Origin: Mytilus galloprovincialis
Lineage: Eukaryota; Mollusca; Bivalvia; Mytilida; Mytilidae
Length of the DNA stretch: 64,000 nucleotides
Assembly (NCBI RefSeq): GCF_965363235.1
Contig: NC_134849.1
Coordinates: 48,058,122 to 48,122,121, forward strand
Reading direction: 5' to 3'
The notes under the pieces are model-generated. The model saw nothing but the letters and a program-made list of their open reading frames with translations, made no database searches and had not been told where the DNA came from. The position numbers and the translations under genes are program-made. This document shows, in pieces, positions 1 to 11,487 of this stretch (its first letter is position 1; the number at the start of each line of letters is the position of its first letter).

Positions 1-979
1 ATTTGTGTCAGGTTTAACATATATCTCCTCTTGCTATCATTAGAAAGAACATAAGTCAGACGAATCGACGCATTTTTATGTTGAACAATTACTAAGGTAT
101 TAAAGGAAGCCAATACATCGTGTCAATTGTTGTGATGTTCAACAGCAGCATTCAGTCTAGTCGTTGGTAAAGCGCCTCCATCTAGGATCTTATCTTTAGG
201 AAAAGTTATAATCATGAAACTTCATGATTTACTTTTCTCAGTTTTGAGTATTTCAGTGCAGTGCTTACGTCAAGAACAACGATATCATTGTAAGTTGCAT
301 TGTCAGCAGGTGTATACACAAAATGCTTTCCTAGAGTATCTAACTTGCTTAGATATAGTTGTTGTTAAATAATTTCGTACAATTTTACTTCCGAATTTTG
401 TGTAGACACAAAAGGAATAATCCAATGTTTTATCAGCTTTTTCTCTTCTATAACGAGATTTGCTGTAAGAGGGAAAAGGTAGATGGACTATCGCCATTTC
501 TTGTTGTTAATTTTGTCATGTAAGTTCCTTTTGTAAAAAAGATCACGGACACTCAAGAAATAGACGTAATATTTTCAGTATCAATGTCGGCTGAAAAAGA
601 TGTATTTTGGGACATTTTGTAGACGCTAGAAAATATGTTAGTTCAATGTCATCAAAGTATGAAGGTATAGATCGGTAGCATAATGTTTCCTTATCCCATC
701 CTATTATCAATCAGACCAATCTAACATGACTGTTACAAAAGTGTGAGGTTTGGCGATTTTTATGGGTCATCTCTTATTTTAGATAAAAAAAATTAACACA
801 GAAATCAAGATCACTATCCGTGCGTAAAATGGTGTGATTTTACATGTTGTTTATTTCAAGGTGCTATACACCAGGCTGAAGCTAGCAAACAATATACTAG
901 TTCTACCATATAAAATCAGTTACACCTATCTACTATAAAATTCCCTATTTTGAATAAAAACAAAAATAAAATTTATAGG
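1..979. other. Left flank, no gene seen
   Basis: No exon-like open stretch or recognisable repeat is seen here. It is AT-rich sequence downstream of the 3' end of the first transporter gene (which is read on the minus strand). A short inverted pair of GTGTA/CACAAA-type words near 310-410 is too weak to call. Confidence 0.5.
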
Positions 980-985
980 TTTATT
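980..985 (-). promoter_or_regulatory. Candidate poly(A) signal of transporter copy 1
   Basis: AATAAA on the minus strand, about 50 nt beyond the TAA stop at 1035-1037. It is the first canonical hexamer downstream of the stop, so it is the likely cleavage signal; no transcript evidence is available. Confidence 0.5.
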
Positions 986-1034
986 TTTAGCATGTATTGA
1001 AATTATTATTCACAAATTAATATAACTTGAGAAT

Positions 1035-4000
1035 TTATCCACTTAAATCTACAGACTTTTTTCTCCATGGTAAAATGCTGGACCTTCTTCTAGACTTCCT
1101 TCTAATAACAAGTTCAAAGTCCAATCTTGAACTTTTATTACTCCCACTATAATACCTTGCTACCAATGTTATGAAGAAGAAGACAGATGCCACTAACAGT
1201 GTTGCAGCAGCACAGAAAAATGACATGTCGTAATTTCCAGTTGTATCTCGTATAAACCCTTCAACAATGAAAGTAATAAATATGTAAAAGTCAATTAATA
1301 AAAAGGAAATAGCCTATTCCAGATATTCATCAACCAATATGCAAGTCACAACATCGCTCCATCTTTCAATTTCTAACTCTCTTATATATGTAAGTGTACT
1401 TATTATGGGTATCTACACAAGCTACTTACTGAGATAATCCCTGTTTAGATGCAGTTCGTAATGCTCAGTCTTTAGTTTAATGTTGTTTGTCTGGTGTTTT
1501 TTTTTTTTTTTTTTTTTTTTTTTTGAGTATAGGCTAATTAACGCATTTAACTATGTTAAAATTATTTTGTTTATAGTCTATTGTTTATTGTCTCTTTAAT
1601 GTTCAGTACCATTTTTTAAATATTTTTTTTGGCATATGGATTGTGAATAAAAAGGGATGTAAGAATACGACAATGAAATAGCAACCTCATAAAACATAAA
1701 ACAAATTACATCAATCAGTCATCATACGGTCTTCGACAATAGATTGGTGTGATACAAAATGTTAATCTCTATCTCTCCCGTAGTCCGTAAACAAAACTTA
1801 TTGGGATTGATAGTTCATATTGACAGATAGCATACAACTTAACTAATGGCATTTAAAAATGTCCTATCAGTAAACTTGAAGTATTAACCTTGAAAACTCT
1901 TACCTGATATAGGCCCAGCTGCGGCATTCATTACTCCAGAACATGTCATAGATATTCCAAGAGCAGCTGAATAATTTTCCTCTCCAGCAAGTTTGATAAT
2001 AGAAATTCCAAGGACAGTAACCATTCCACCTAAACCAATACCATATAAACACGCAACAAGTAAAAATGATGTATAGGACGGAGGCACTAAAGGAAATATG
2101 GCAATTGCTATAGCACCAACTAATGCACTAAAAGCTGGAATCGATATTACACTTACATGAGGTATTTGCTTGAGAATACCCGGTACGAACCTAAATAGTG
2201 TACTAGTTACGTTCATATATAAATAAATACTAACAGCTTCACTTCTAGAGAGTCCGTTCAACTGATAGAAATCAATGAAAAATATCAGTACTGAATTGAA
2301 TGCTGCCACAACCAAAGCTTGAGCAAAAATATAGCACATAAATAGTTTATTCCTAAATAGTTGTTTTAGAAGTTGACACATGTGTTTGTTGTCATTTTTG
2401 TCCTTGTCAATTGTTTCATAAATTCGGCGAATTTCAGATGCGCTAAATGACACACGTTTTAGACTTTTTGTGTCATTTATTAACAAATTACTAGTTTTTG
2501 CTATGCCATTTTCATCGGGTGAATTACAGTTTTTACAGATCGAATTTATAGATTTGGAAGATCGTTCGGAAACGACATCGCTAGGTTTGAGTTTTATTCT
2601 ACTTGATGGTTTATGAAACAAACAAGCGTTTACAATCAAATGTAGCATCAATCCTCCAATAATCAGAAGAGTTCCTCGCCAGCCATACTCTTGTATAAGT
2701 TTTTCAAGTAGAATCGGTAAAACTGAAGCTCCAACACCTCCTCCGCTTGATATAAAGGCAAGAGCCATGAGCCTTTGTTTTCCTTCAAAATGTAAACCTA
2801 CACTTGTAGATGCAGATATGTAGGACAAAGAAAATCCAATTCCTGTAATAAAAATATCAAAGTCTTGGAGAGAAATTTATTCACTTTAAGATGTTCAATA
2901 ATATTATATAATTAAGAATAAGCTCTATTGTGTTTCTATGTAATGATCAGAAGTTTAATTATGAAATGTCAAACATTTTCTAACCAAGCCAAACAATGAA
3001 ATCAACATGCAAACAAATAAGTTTTGCACTACATTTATTTTTGAAACTAACTATATCAATATCATTTGGGAGCCAGCATCATATGTAATTAACTATGTTT
3101 CTCAATTTTATAGATTTATAGAAATATTATTTTTGCATACCATAAATATGAGGGTTATAGTGACAAACATGCTTTGATAGTGAATGATAATCGCAGAAAA
3201 CCAATTGCAATGCGTATCGTAACACCGACGCACTGGTTCACACATTGAATAAAACCATATACACTATTCCATTACAAGATAAAGGTGAGTACTTCCAATG
3301 TACATTTTGTGGATAGTCATTTTTTTTCCTTTCTGAATTTTTAAGATACCTTTTGTTAGCTATTATCGTGTGTTTCTCTGTCCTATATTTTCTCCCATTT
3401 ATTTTTATTGTAGTCTTCCCATGTAATTTTGTCATTTTAATGTTATAAATAACATTACCATTAAAGCGGGAGGTTTGGCATGCCACACAACCATGTTCAA
3501 CCCACCATTTTTTTTAAATGTAGGGAAATTGCCATTGTTATATTATAGTTCGTTTCTTTGTGTAGTACATTTTAATGTTGTGTTTCTGTTGTGTCGTGTT
3601 TCTCCTCTTATATTTGATGCGTTTCCCTCAGTTTTAGTTTGTAACCCGGATTTGTTTGGGTTTTTTTTTTCTCATTCGATTTATGAATTTCGAACAGCAG
3701 TATACTACTGTTGCCTTTATTAAGCAGAAATAAAAATGTTCAGACTTCCCTTTCTTTGACCTTTCAATATAACACCCCACAATTTGTAATAATCGAGAGT
3801 TGTGGTAGCAGCATATATTTATTACTTACCAGAGACAATCCCAACAAAGATAACGAGGAAGAAGATGGAAGTGGCAACAAACGAGATCGATAAACCTGCA
3901 GCGGCCAAGATACCACCTACTATACCACATCTAAAGGAACCATATTTTGTTACAATAATTCCTGAGATACAACCTGAAAATAAGAGGAGGCAAAGTCTGT

Positions 4001-6250
4001 TCATCAATTTATTTGATCATTTTGTGTACTTGCGAGGAACGAATAAGATTATTTATCCTACAAACAATTCCATGACTTTTTTTTCTAGATTTCGTGACAA
4101 TATACGTATAAAACTTTTCCTTTCTGAAATAATAGAAATCAAATGATCAGAAATAACATTTCATGAAAACATCAACAATGAAAACGAGTAACTATTGGAA
4201 TTCATGTTAACTTATCATTTGCAGTTATATAAAATATGATTATATACGACTTTAATCTCGGGTATTTCATGTACCTGTAATTTTTTAACATTTTACAATT
4301 CTACATTTTGAAAAGGGACCACCCGACTGCCATGCAAAATATATTTAGATAGATAGTACAAATCGTTGGCAATTATGTAATGTTTTATTAATTTAATATT
4401 TAGAATTTTTGTAGTCTTTAAAGACTATAGGGATCTTTTTTTAAATGATAACTCTTTCTGAACTTTTCGTTCCATTGTTTGTCTGTTTGTCCTTTTCATT
4501 TTAGCCATGGCAAAGTCAGTTTATTTTCGATTTATGAGTTTGACTGTCCCTCTGGTATCTTTCGTCCCTCTTTCGTTCCATATATAGCAACATTTTTGTA
4601 GCATCTGCACTGGCATATGAATTCGATTTTACTGTGTTTCTCGATGAATGCAGCTAAAAAATGTCACTAGTTTTCCTTGGAGCTAGATATGTTTGTTATT
4701 TAATTTTCTAAACTTCTTTCTCACAAAAAAAACCCAAATATTATATAAAAAACGACAACATATTTATATGTAAAGGTGGTTTTTGTGCCCTAGGTGTAGA
4801 CAGTATACTTGTACTTATTATTCAAACTAACAATCCTTCAACTTAAACAATGTACCTCCAATTAAAAACAAACCAGTACACACAGACTGTACTAATGCTG
4901 TTTCTGAATTTGATTTGCCAAATTCTTGTAACCATTCTACATAAAGAACAGACATATTAAATGGAAATCCAGTAGCTATTCCTATAGTTGTGAATGCAGC
5001 TATTAGAACGATCCATTTTTTATGATTTTTGCCTCCCGGTGGTTTATCCGTAAACTGAATTGTGGCCTGCTCATTTCCATTGGATGGAAGTATAACTGAC
5101 AAGTTTTGGTCTTGCGCTGCTTCCGCTAGAGACACATTATCAAAGTCACTCGTCAAATTGTTTTCACTAAGTTAGAAAAGAAAGTTATATTGTAATCAAT
5201 GTATCATGTGACTACCCTTTAGTTTTTTTTTATTTAAATAAGCAGCTTTGGTTTTCTTTCAAATGATCTTTTAATAATTAAAAGCATTATGTATTTTCAT
5301 GCAATTTATTAAAACATATTGCCATATACTTCATTTTCAAATAATCTATTTTAAAAATATTGTGACTTTCTTGTTATATACCTGAGTAATTGATATATAC
5401 AATGAAAAGGTGAAAAACGGAACAAAACTAACTAATATATTTTCGACTCTGTAAAAGCTACCACAATTTCTGTGTGAACAATTCGAATAATTCATATGCA
5501 TTAAAAAAAAAAAGTAAAAGAACACAAAAAAACGAACTCCAAGGAAAATTCTAAACTTTAGGTCCAAAAGCAAATGGCAAAATCAAAAACTCAAAAATAT
5601 CAAACGAATGGACAACAACCGTCATATTCCAGACATGGAACAGGCATTTTCTTATGTAGAAAATGGTGGAATAATCTTGTTTTTATATGCAAATTCTAAA
5701 AGCGCAGATGTTTGGCTAGCCACAAGGTTAAACACACCATTTTGCTTTAAAATATCCTGTACCAAGTCAGGAATATGGCAGTCGCTATCTTATACTTCGT
5801 TTCTATGTATGTTGCTTTGTTGTTTGTATTTTTGTTGCACTTCTGTTTTCTCTTATTGCGTTGGTTTCCACTTAAGAATAAATCGATTCAGAGAAAACAA
5901 ATCCGGTTTACAAATTAAATCAGAGAGAAACGCATCTTTATCGCAGTTATTGCTAAGTTCTCACTTAGACCAGCCTGCAGAACATGCTTTATTATGCCTT
6001 GTCAGTTCAGTATTATAAAAAACAAGTTTTACCTGTGATTACTTTTGTTGTTTTCCGTCGGACATCCAATCGTAAATATTTTCGGGACTACCACATTATC
6101 TATAGTATTTGAGATTTTATCGTTTTCTACATAAATACCACATTGTTCATGCTGTTTGATTTCAATAGATATTTCCATCTTTTGCCTAACCTCCTCCATA
6201 ACATTTTTATTTAGTTCCATGACTTTGTCTTCATACTTCTGTATCACCAT
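1035..6250 (-). CDS. SLC16/MCT-like transporter, copy 1 (5 exons)
   Basis: Major facilitator transporter of the monocarboxylate-transporter-like family, expected in a membrane with 12 helices. Coding exons, read 5' to 3': 6250-6033, 5166-4856, 3973-3830, 2842-1904, 1258-1035. All introns are GT-AG (donors GTAAAA, GTACAT, GTAAGT, GTAAGA) and the phases fit, giving 1836 nt, 611 aa. The ATG at 6250 is the first in the open frame. Residues 1-121 are a hydrophilic, acidic tail. TM1 starts near W124. Exon 4 opens with the family signature around YISASTSVGLHFEGKQRLMA (residues 232-251) followed by YGWRG (277-281). Residues 301-390 are the polar central loop, and exon 5 holds TM12 and a basic tail ending KKSVDLSG. 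The TM1 position of MCT1 Lys38 is Phe (GFPFNMS), and the TM8 Asp-x3-Arg pair reads Ser438-x3-Arg442, by eye. The family is secure; the substrate is unknown and need not be a monocarboxylate. Confidence 0.86.
3440..3725 (+). repeat. Dispersed repeat copy in intron 3 of copy 1
   Basis: Matches 22765-23075 in the same orientation over about 280 bp: both run through an AAAGCGG(A/G)AGGTTTG block, a TTATAGTTCGTTT block, and end near GCAG(T/C)GGTATAC followed by GTTGCCTTTATT. Shorter pieces of the same family lie at 5735-5880 and 12060-12240. No coding content is recognised; the open frames through it are incidental. Confidence 0.7.
5735..5880 (+). repeat. Fragment of the same dispersed repeat in intron 1 of copy 1
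   Basis: Shares TGTACCAAGTCAGGAATATG and the downstream TTGTTGCACTT block with the copy at 22765-23075. A 136-codon open frame crosses it on the plus strand but spans this repeat and has no recognisable domain. Confidence 0.6.
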
Positions 6251-6510
6251 TTTGCTTCTATATAAGTATTTAAATCTACTGGTCAAACTATCGGATGTCG
6301 TGCTTGTACATTAATCAAACATAGATATATTATAACATACGTATATTCAGTAGACTTAAAGCACGTATATGTAATAGAAGAAAATATTTTGTAGTGGCCT
6401 TGAAATGCTTTTACTAACTGTAAACATCATCATTTTAATGTCATTAAGATTTTGTTTATCTCAGAATAATCGTTAATACTTCAACACAAACGTTTTGCAA
6501 TTCAGTTTAT

Positions 6511-6796
6511 TAGAATCAAATTCAAAACAGTGTGGCTGTTAATCAGGAATAACCTTTATGTTTTGATTTATATAATTGATATAAATCAAAACATCGTGTT
6601 ATTTCTGATTAATTTTTCGAATTACTTTATTAAGGTGTTGAGAACCTTTGGTGACCCCATAGTTTAAGTGTCTTTAAAAAGTACATAGTGAGCAGTGGTC
6701 GTTACATACGAACGTTCACCTAAATTGTCCCAGTCGATGGATGAATTTAATGTGTCAATCAATGGCCACAGCCACACTGTTTTGAATTTCATTCTA
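6511..6796. mobile_element. Foldback MITE, partly deleted copy
   Basis: Starts TAGAATCAAATTCAAAACAG and ends with the near-complement GCCACACTGTTTTGAATTTC. The fuller copy at 54620-55062 shows that most of the left arm is missing here. The central palindrome (ATGTTTTGATTTATAT and its complement) is in the opposite orientation relative to the arms compared with the other copy, as expected when hairpin elements invert. It sits about 260 bp upstream of the copy 1 start codon. No coding capacity. Confidence 0.8.
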
Positions 6797-6947
6797 TATA
6801 TAAATATATGTTGGTTCTCATGTCCTAAAATATTTTATGCATTGGCTTCAACAACATTATTCGTTTTCGATCAGTTTGAACATGGACATTTCATAAACAT
6901 GTGTCGTGTCGTGTTCTCGGATATCAGTATCAACGCTTGATAGACAC

Positions 6948-7950
6948 AGTTCGGAATTGCTGCTCGTTGCATGTTAGCCTTAGAAGGTTTCTAGCCTCAT
7001 ACTGCGTTTAATATACTGACTTGGTTCAAAAAGATCGGAATCGCTACTTTATCGTGTCAGCCTTAAAGAGTCCTATCCTCATACTGTGCTATACTGGCTT
7101 GTTCAAAGCGGTCGGAACAGTTATCAAAGGTACCAGGATTATAATTTAGTACGCCAGACGCGCGTTTCGTCTACATAAGACTCATCAGTGACGCTCATAT
7201 CAAAATATTTATAAAGCCAAACAAGTACGAAGTTGAAGAGCATTGAGGATCCAAAATTCCAAAAAGTTGTGCCAAATACGGCTAAGGTAATTTATGCCTG
7301 GGATAAGAAAATCCTTAAGTTTTTCGAAAAATTCAAAGTTTTGTAAACAGGAAATTCATAAAAATGACCACATTATTGATATTCATGTCAACACCGAAGT
7401 GTTGACTACTGGGCAGGTGATACCCTTGGGGACGAAACGTCCACAAGCAGTGGCATCGACCCAGTGGTGTAAACAGTTATCAAAGGTACCAGGATTATAA
7501 TGTAGTACGCCAGACGCTTGTTTCGTCTACATAAGACTAATCAGTGACGCTCATATCAAAAAATTTATAAAGCCAAACAAGTACGAAGTTGAAGAGCATT
7601 GAGGATCCAAAATTCCAAAAAGTTGTGCCAAATACGGCTAAGGTAATCTATGCCTGGGATAAGAAAATCCTTAGTTTGTCGAAAAATTCAAAGTTTTGTA
7701 AACAGGAAATTCATAAAAATGACCACATCTAATCCACCTTAAAGGGTTCTATCCTCATCCTGCGTTATACTGGCTAGTTCAAAACGATCGGGAACCGATG
7801 CTCATAGCATATTTCCCTTAAAAGGTTGCATCCGCATACGGGCTTGATTGAAAACGATTGGAAATGCTACTCGGAACTGCTTCTTGTAACGCTATAGCAT
7901 CGAAGGTTTCATCTGCATACTGCGTTTATTGGCTTGATTGGAAAGAATAT
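6948..7950. repeat. Degenerate tandem repeat split by an inserted unit
   Basis: Blocks of roughly 80-95 bp built on CTCATACTGCGTT, CTGGCTTGTTCAAA and CGATCGGAA recur at 6948-7115 and again at 7735-7950. The 7116-7735 dispersed repeat separates the two halves, so it probably inserted into an older array. The units are strongly diverged from each other. Confidence 0.6.
7118..7735 (+). repeat. Dispersed ~356-bp repeat, one complete and one truncated unit in tandem
   Basis: The word ACCAGGATTATAATTTAGTA followed by CGCCAGACGCGCGTTTCGTC occurs at the start of each unit; the unit starts at 7121 and 7477 are 356 bp apart. The first unit runs to GGCATCGACCCAGTGGTGTA. The second stops after AAAAATGACCACAT. 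The same family recurs at 10272-10668 (plus) and 22246-22644 (minus). No protein is recognised in it. Confidence 0.85.
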
Positions 7951-8290
7951 GATCTTGTTCAAATTCGATGTTGATAACTTATTGATTTGCACTAAACAAA
8001 AGTTAGCCTAAGACGATTTTTTATCAGGCAATAATTGGTTCGTATGTTCTTAAATGTGTTTTATATTTTTTTTCTGGAGCATAGCTGATGACTGCTTTGC
8101 CAACAACGTGTGTAGTGCGTGCAGGAATTAGTATTATACGTTTATCATGATGTCATTTTGGAAAACTATATAGTATTCTGTTACCCAACTATCTTTAAAT
8201 CACAATTTATATAACATTATGTACTACTCGAGCATCAGTGAAACCTCCTAATTTAAAAGTGGTGCAAAAAAAACTGCTTAAGATCAGCTA
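7951..8290. other. No gene seen
   Basis: AT-rich intergenic sequence with no recognisable exon or repeat, lying between the degenerate array and the exon-1 copy. Confidence 0.4.
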
Positions 8291-8524
8291 GTTTTCTACA
8301 TAAATACCACATTGTTCATGCTGTTTGATTTCAATAGATATTTCCATCTTTTGCCTAACCTCCTCCATAACATTTTTATTTAGTTCCATGACTTTGTCTT
8401 CATACTTCTGTATCACCATTTTGCTTCTATATAAGTATTTAAATCTACTGGTCAAACTATCGGATGTCGTGATTGTACATTAATCAAACATAGATATATT
8501 ATAACATACGTATATTCAGTAGAC
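8291..8524 (-). pseudogene. Partial copy of exon 1 of transporter copy 1
   Basis: This stretch repeats 6122-6355 at a constant offset of 2169 bp with, by eye, a single mismatch in 234 bp. It therefore contains the start codon and the first ~43 codons of transporter copy 1 (MVIQKYEDKVMELNKNV and onward) plus about 105 bp of its 5' flank. It stops mid-exon, without the splice donor, so it cannot make the protein. At 8525 it runs directly into a piece of the foldback MITE in inverted orientation (AAAGGTTCTCAACACCTTAA). Confidence 0.9.
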
Positions 8525-8548
8525 AAAGGTTCTCAACACCTTAATAAA

Positions 8549-9214
8549 TTAAAAAATACAATGTCATAAATACAGTCAATCTCATATCTTTATGTACACA
8601 TAAACAATAACAGTGTAGGTCGGTTGATAACTCAACTTCAAAATAAACAACTTCAATTTACACACTTTACAATTCAATTTCTATGTATGCAATAATATTC
8701 CAGCAGCAATTGCATATTAATCATAAATATCCCAGTTTATACGATGTTTCAGGGCTTGTATTTTTTATAAGAAATTAAATATTTTTTTTCTTGAAAGATG
8801 GTTATGGCTAACGAGTCATGTCTGAAATTATTACGTACGCCCTCATGATTTGGGTGACCGTGATTAGGTAGACCATGATTTGTTTGATTTGTGTTACATT
8901 TGACACATTTGATCATAGACATGTATACATATGTATTCTCCTTTTGAATTGGTTATAGGTATTCCTATGTGCACAAATTGCTTCCCTTTAATAGCAGACT
9001 TGTTCCTGTACTATTATAAATAAAAGTTTATGACCAAACTCCGTAAAGACCAACCTAAGTTGCATTTTAAAATTGATAAGTTCAACAACACTTAGTTATT
9101 GTTATCTTGATGATATTTTTTCGTTAATAATGTCGTTCATTATTTTGTACAGAATTAAGTCGTTATTTTTCTTGTTTGAATTGTTTTACATTTGTCATTG
9201 TGGGGCCTTTTATA
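8549..9214. other. No gene seen
   Basis: AT-rich intergenic sequence with poly-T runs. No exon, RNA gene or clear repeat is recognised. Confidence 0.4.
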
Positions 9215-9345
9215 GCGGAATATGCGGTATGTGCTTTTCTTATTGTTGACAGCCGTACAGTGACCTGCCGTTATAAATTGCTGTGTCATTTGGTCTCTTA
9301 AAGAGAGTTGTTTCAATGACAATCAACCCACATCTTCTTATTTTA
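9215..9345 (-). repeat. Short dispersed repeat (SINE/MITE-like), minus-strand copy
   Basis: Its reverse complement shares the word order of the copies at 41145-41305 and 53180-53420: GATGTGG-type start, GATTG(C)CAATGAGACAAC-type block, AGAGACCAAATGACACAG, and a GCATATTCCGC-like end. It is strongly diverged. The class is not determined; no internal Pol III boxes are clear. Confidence 0.6.
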
Positions 9346-10271
9346 TGTTAGAGCCTGTCACGACAAAGTCTTTTATTTGAATAAAATATTGCAATTATCT
9401 TTAATTGAATATTTCAATTGAAAAAAAAACTGAGTATGATATAAGTGTATGTCCATGAAACAAATTCCGATAAATTATCAACATTGTTTAATTGCTGTTC
9501 TTCATCTTGGCGTTTACTCAAAGGTCCTTAAGAATAAACAAAGTACATCACACCTTACCGCCATGTTTTAAATTCATTAAATGATAAGAATAGTACACAT
9601 TCTTTGCAGTATCAAAAGGGTAGACACCAATACTTACTATATCAATCTAACTAAACCTTCCCACAATTTCATCAGTTGTCCAGCAAAAGACTATTGTCAA
9701 TGCAACTTGAGACAAATATAAAGGATGTCGAGATGTTAAATGGAAGAGGAATGAGTTCTCAACGAGAAAGGGCTGAACTATCAGAAAACTACTTTAACCC
9801 ACAACATTTTTATGTCGTGTCTTTTTGTTTTTGGAGAGTTTGGTCCTGATGGCATATCTTTGATTGTTAAGTTTATTTCAGATCCCGGATAATCTAGAGC
9901 ATGTCATATTGTATAAACATCTGTCTGTTGCTGAAACCTGATTAGTGCTGCTAGGTATTTTTATTATTGGTGTCATATAATTGCTGTCTTATTGAGGTGA
10001 TAATACTTTTTATTCGATCACATATAATCATTTTGGGACAAAAACTTATTATGGGGCAAACATTATTTTTCTATTTTCAATTTTAACTTTTTGTTTACTT
10101 TTTCGTTTATACATTTATTTAGGCAATTTAAGCGTAAAAAAAACCTTTAAGTCAAGGTTTAATACATTGTAGTCTAAGTCAATAGGGACGAGCTGTATAT
10201 AATTATATATATTAATATATTAGATGTGCCAAAAAAGTCGATGATAAGTTGTAGTAATGCATCTCTGTAGA
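9346..10271. other. No gene seen
   Basis: Intergenic AT-rich sequence without recognisable exons or strong repeats. A run of ATATATTAATATA lies near 10203-10222. Confidence 0.4.
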
Positions 10272-10668
10272 ATAGTTATCAAAGGTACCAGGATTATAAT
10301 TTAGTACGCCAGACGTGCGTTTCGTCTACATAAGAATATTTATAAAGCCGAACAAGTATAAAGTTGAAGAGCATCGAGGAATCAAAATTCCAAAAAAATG
10401 TACCAAATACGGCTAAGGTAATCTATGCCTGGGATAAGAAAATTCTTAGTTTTTCGAAAAATTCAAAGTTTTGTAAACAGGAAATTTATGAAAATGCCCA
10501 TATTATTGATATTCATGTCAACACCAACGTGTTGACTACTGGGCTGGTGATACCCTCGGGGACGAACCGTCCACCAGCAGTGGCATCGACCCAGTGGTGT
10601 ATATAGTTATCAAAGGTACCAGGATTATAATTTAGTACGCCAGACGCGCGTTTCGTCTACATAACACT
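10272..10668 (+). repeat. Dispersed ~356-bp repeat, unit of 331 bp plus start of a second
   Basis: Same family as 7118-7735. The start word recurs at 10276 and 10607, 331 bp apart, the shorter spacing coming from loss of the CTCATCAGTGACGCTC segment. The second unit is cut after TCTACATAACACTCA. Confidence 0.85.
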
Positions 10669-11374
10669 CACAAAGCAAGAAGACAAAAGATGCATCACAA
10701 TAGACAAGTAATTATTCATTAAGCTATGCTTATTTTTGTTTTAACCAATCAGACAAAATCTTTATTTTATTTTTTTTTCGATTTGCTTTTAAACGTGACA
10801 GTAGCAAAAAGACACTTCTTTGACAAGTCCAAAATTGATTTGAATAGATCTAGATTCTGATCGATAAATCCTGTCCTTCAGTAAATGTTCAGGCAGAGGA
10901 CTGTATAATTGGTACTATTCATTTAATACTCTTGCTGTGAATTAAGATCCACTATGTCTATTTTGAAAATGCTCAGTAAAAGTAACTAAGCATTAAATTT
11001 TGACGTGTCTGAAAAGTGATTAAAGATTAAAAGCAAATATTTGTAAATTCACTTTTACTTTTTATAAAGTTATACTTTTTGAGAATTTTCAGATTAAAAT
11101 CAAAAGTTTCTTATCAGACTCAATGAATTCACAATTGTTTCTATAAGTAAGTATAGAATATAACTTACCAAGAAGAATTGCACAAACCGTTACTGAGTGA
11201 CTCACTCAAGAAAAAGTCGGTTCTATTCTTGGTAAATTAAGATAAAAATTATAATCCTGTGCGGTTTCAACTAGACAACGTATGTTTCAGATAAGGTTTA
11301 TCATCGTTAGGTCGACTTAAAAGATATTTATATTGAGCATAAACAACATTAATTTTTCGTGTTGCTATTTTTTT
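10669..11374. other. No gene seen; 3' flank of transporter copy 2
   Basis: AT-rich intergenic sequence downstream of copy 2. No exon or repeat is recognised. Confidence 0.4.
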
Positions 11375-11380
11375 TTTATT
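11375..11380 (-). promoter_or_regulatory. Candidate poly(A) signal of transporter copy 2
   Basis: AATAAA on the minus strand about 108 nt beyond the TAG stop at 11488-11490. It lies inside a T-run on the plus strand, so the match is less specific than the one for copy 1. Confidence 0.35.
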
Positions 11381-11487
11381 ATTTCTACAACGCTTCAACT
11401 AATTAAGAAACATTCAGACTGATCAAGTAATTCAAACTTATATCAGGAGGCACTGCATACATATATCAGACAGCATGTATATTATTT

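Noticed and set aside
1496-1524. Poly-T tract as a retrocopy tail
   Set aside because: It lies in an intron of copy 1 with no adjacent intronless copy or target duplication; treated as simple sequence.
5608-6018. 136-codon plus-strand open frame
   Set aside because: It runs across a dispersed repeat fragment inside intron 1 of transporter copy 1 and has no domain; neighbouring minus-strand exons explain the locus.
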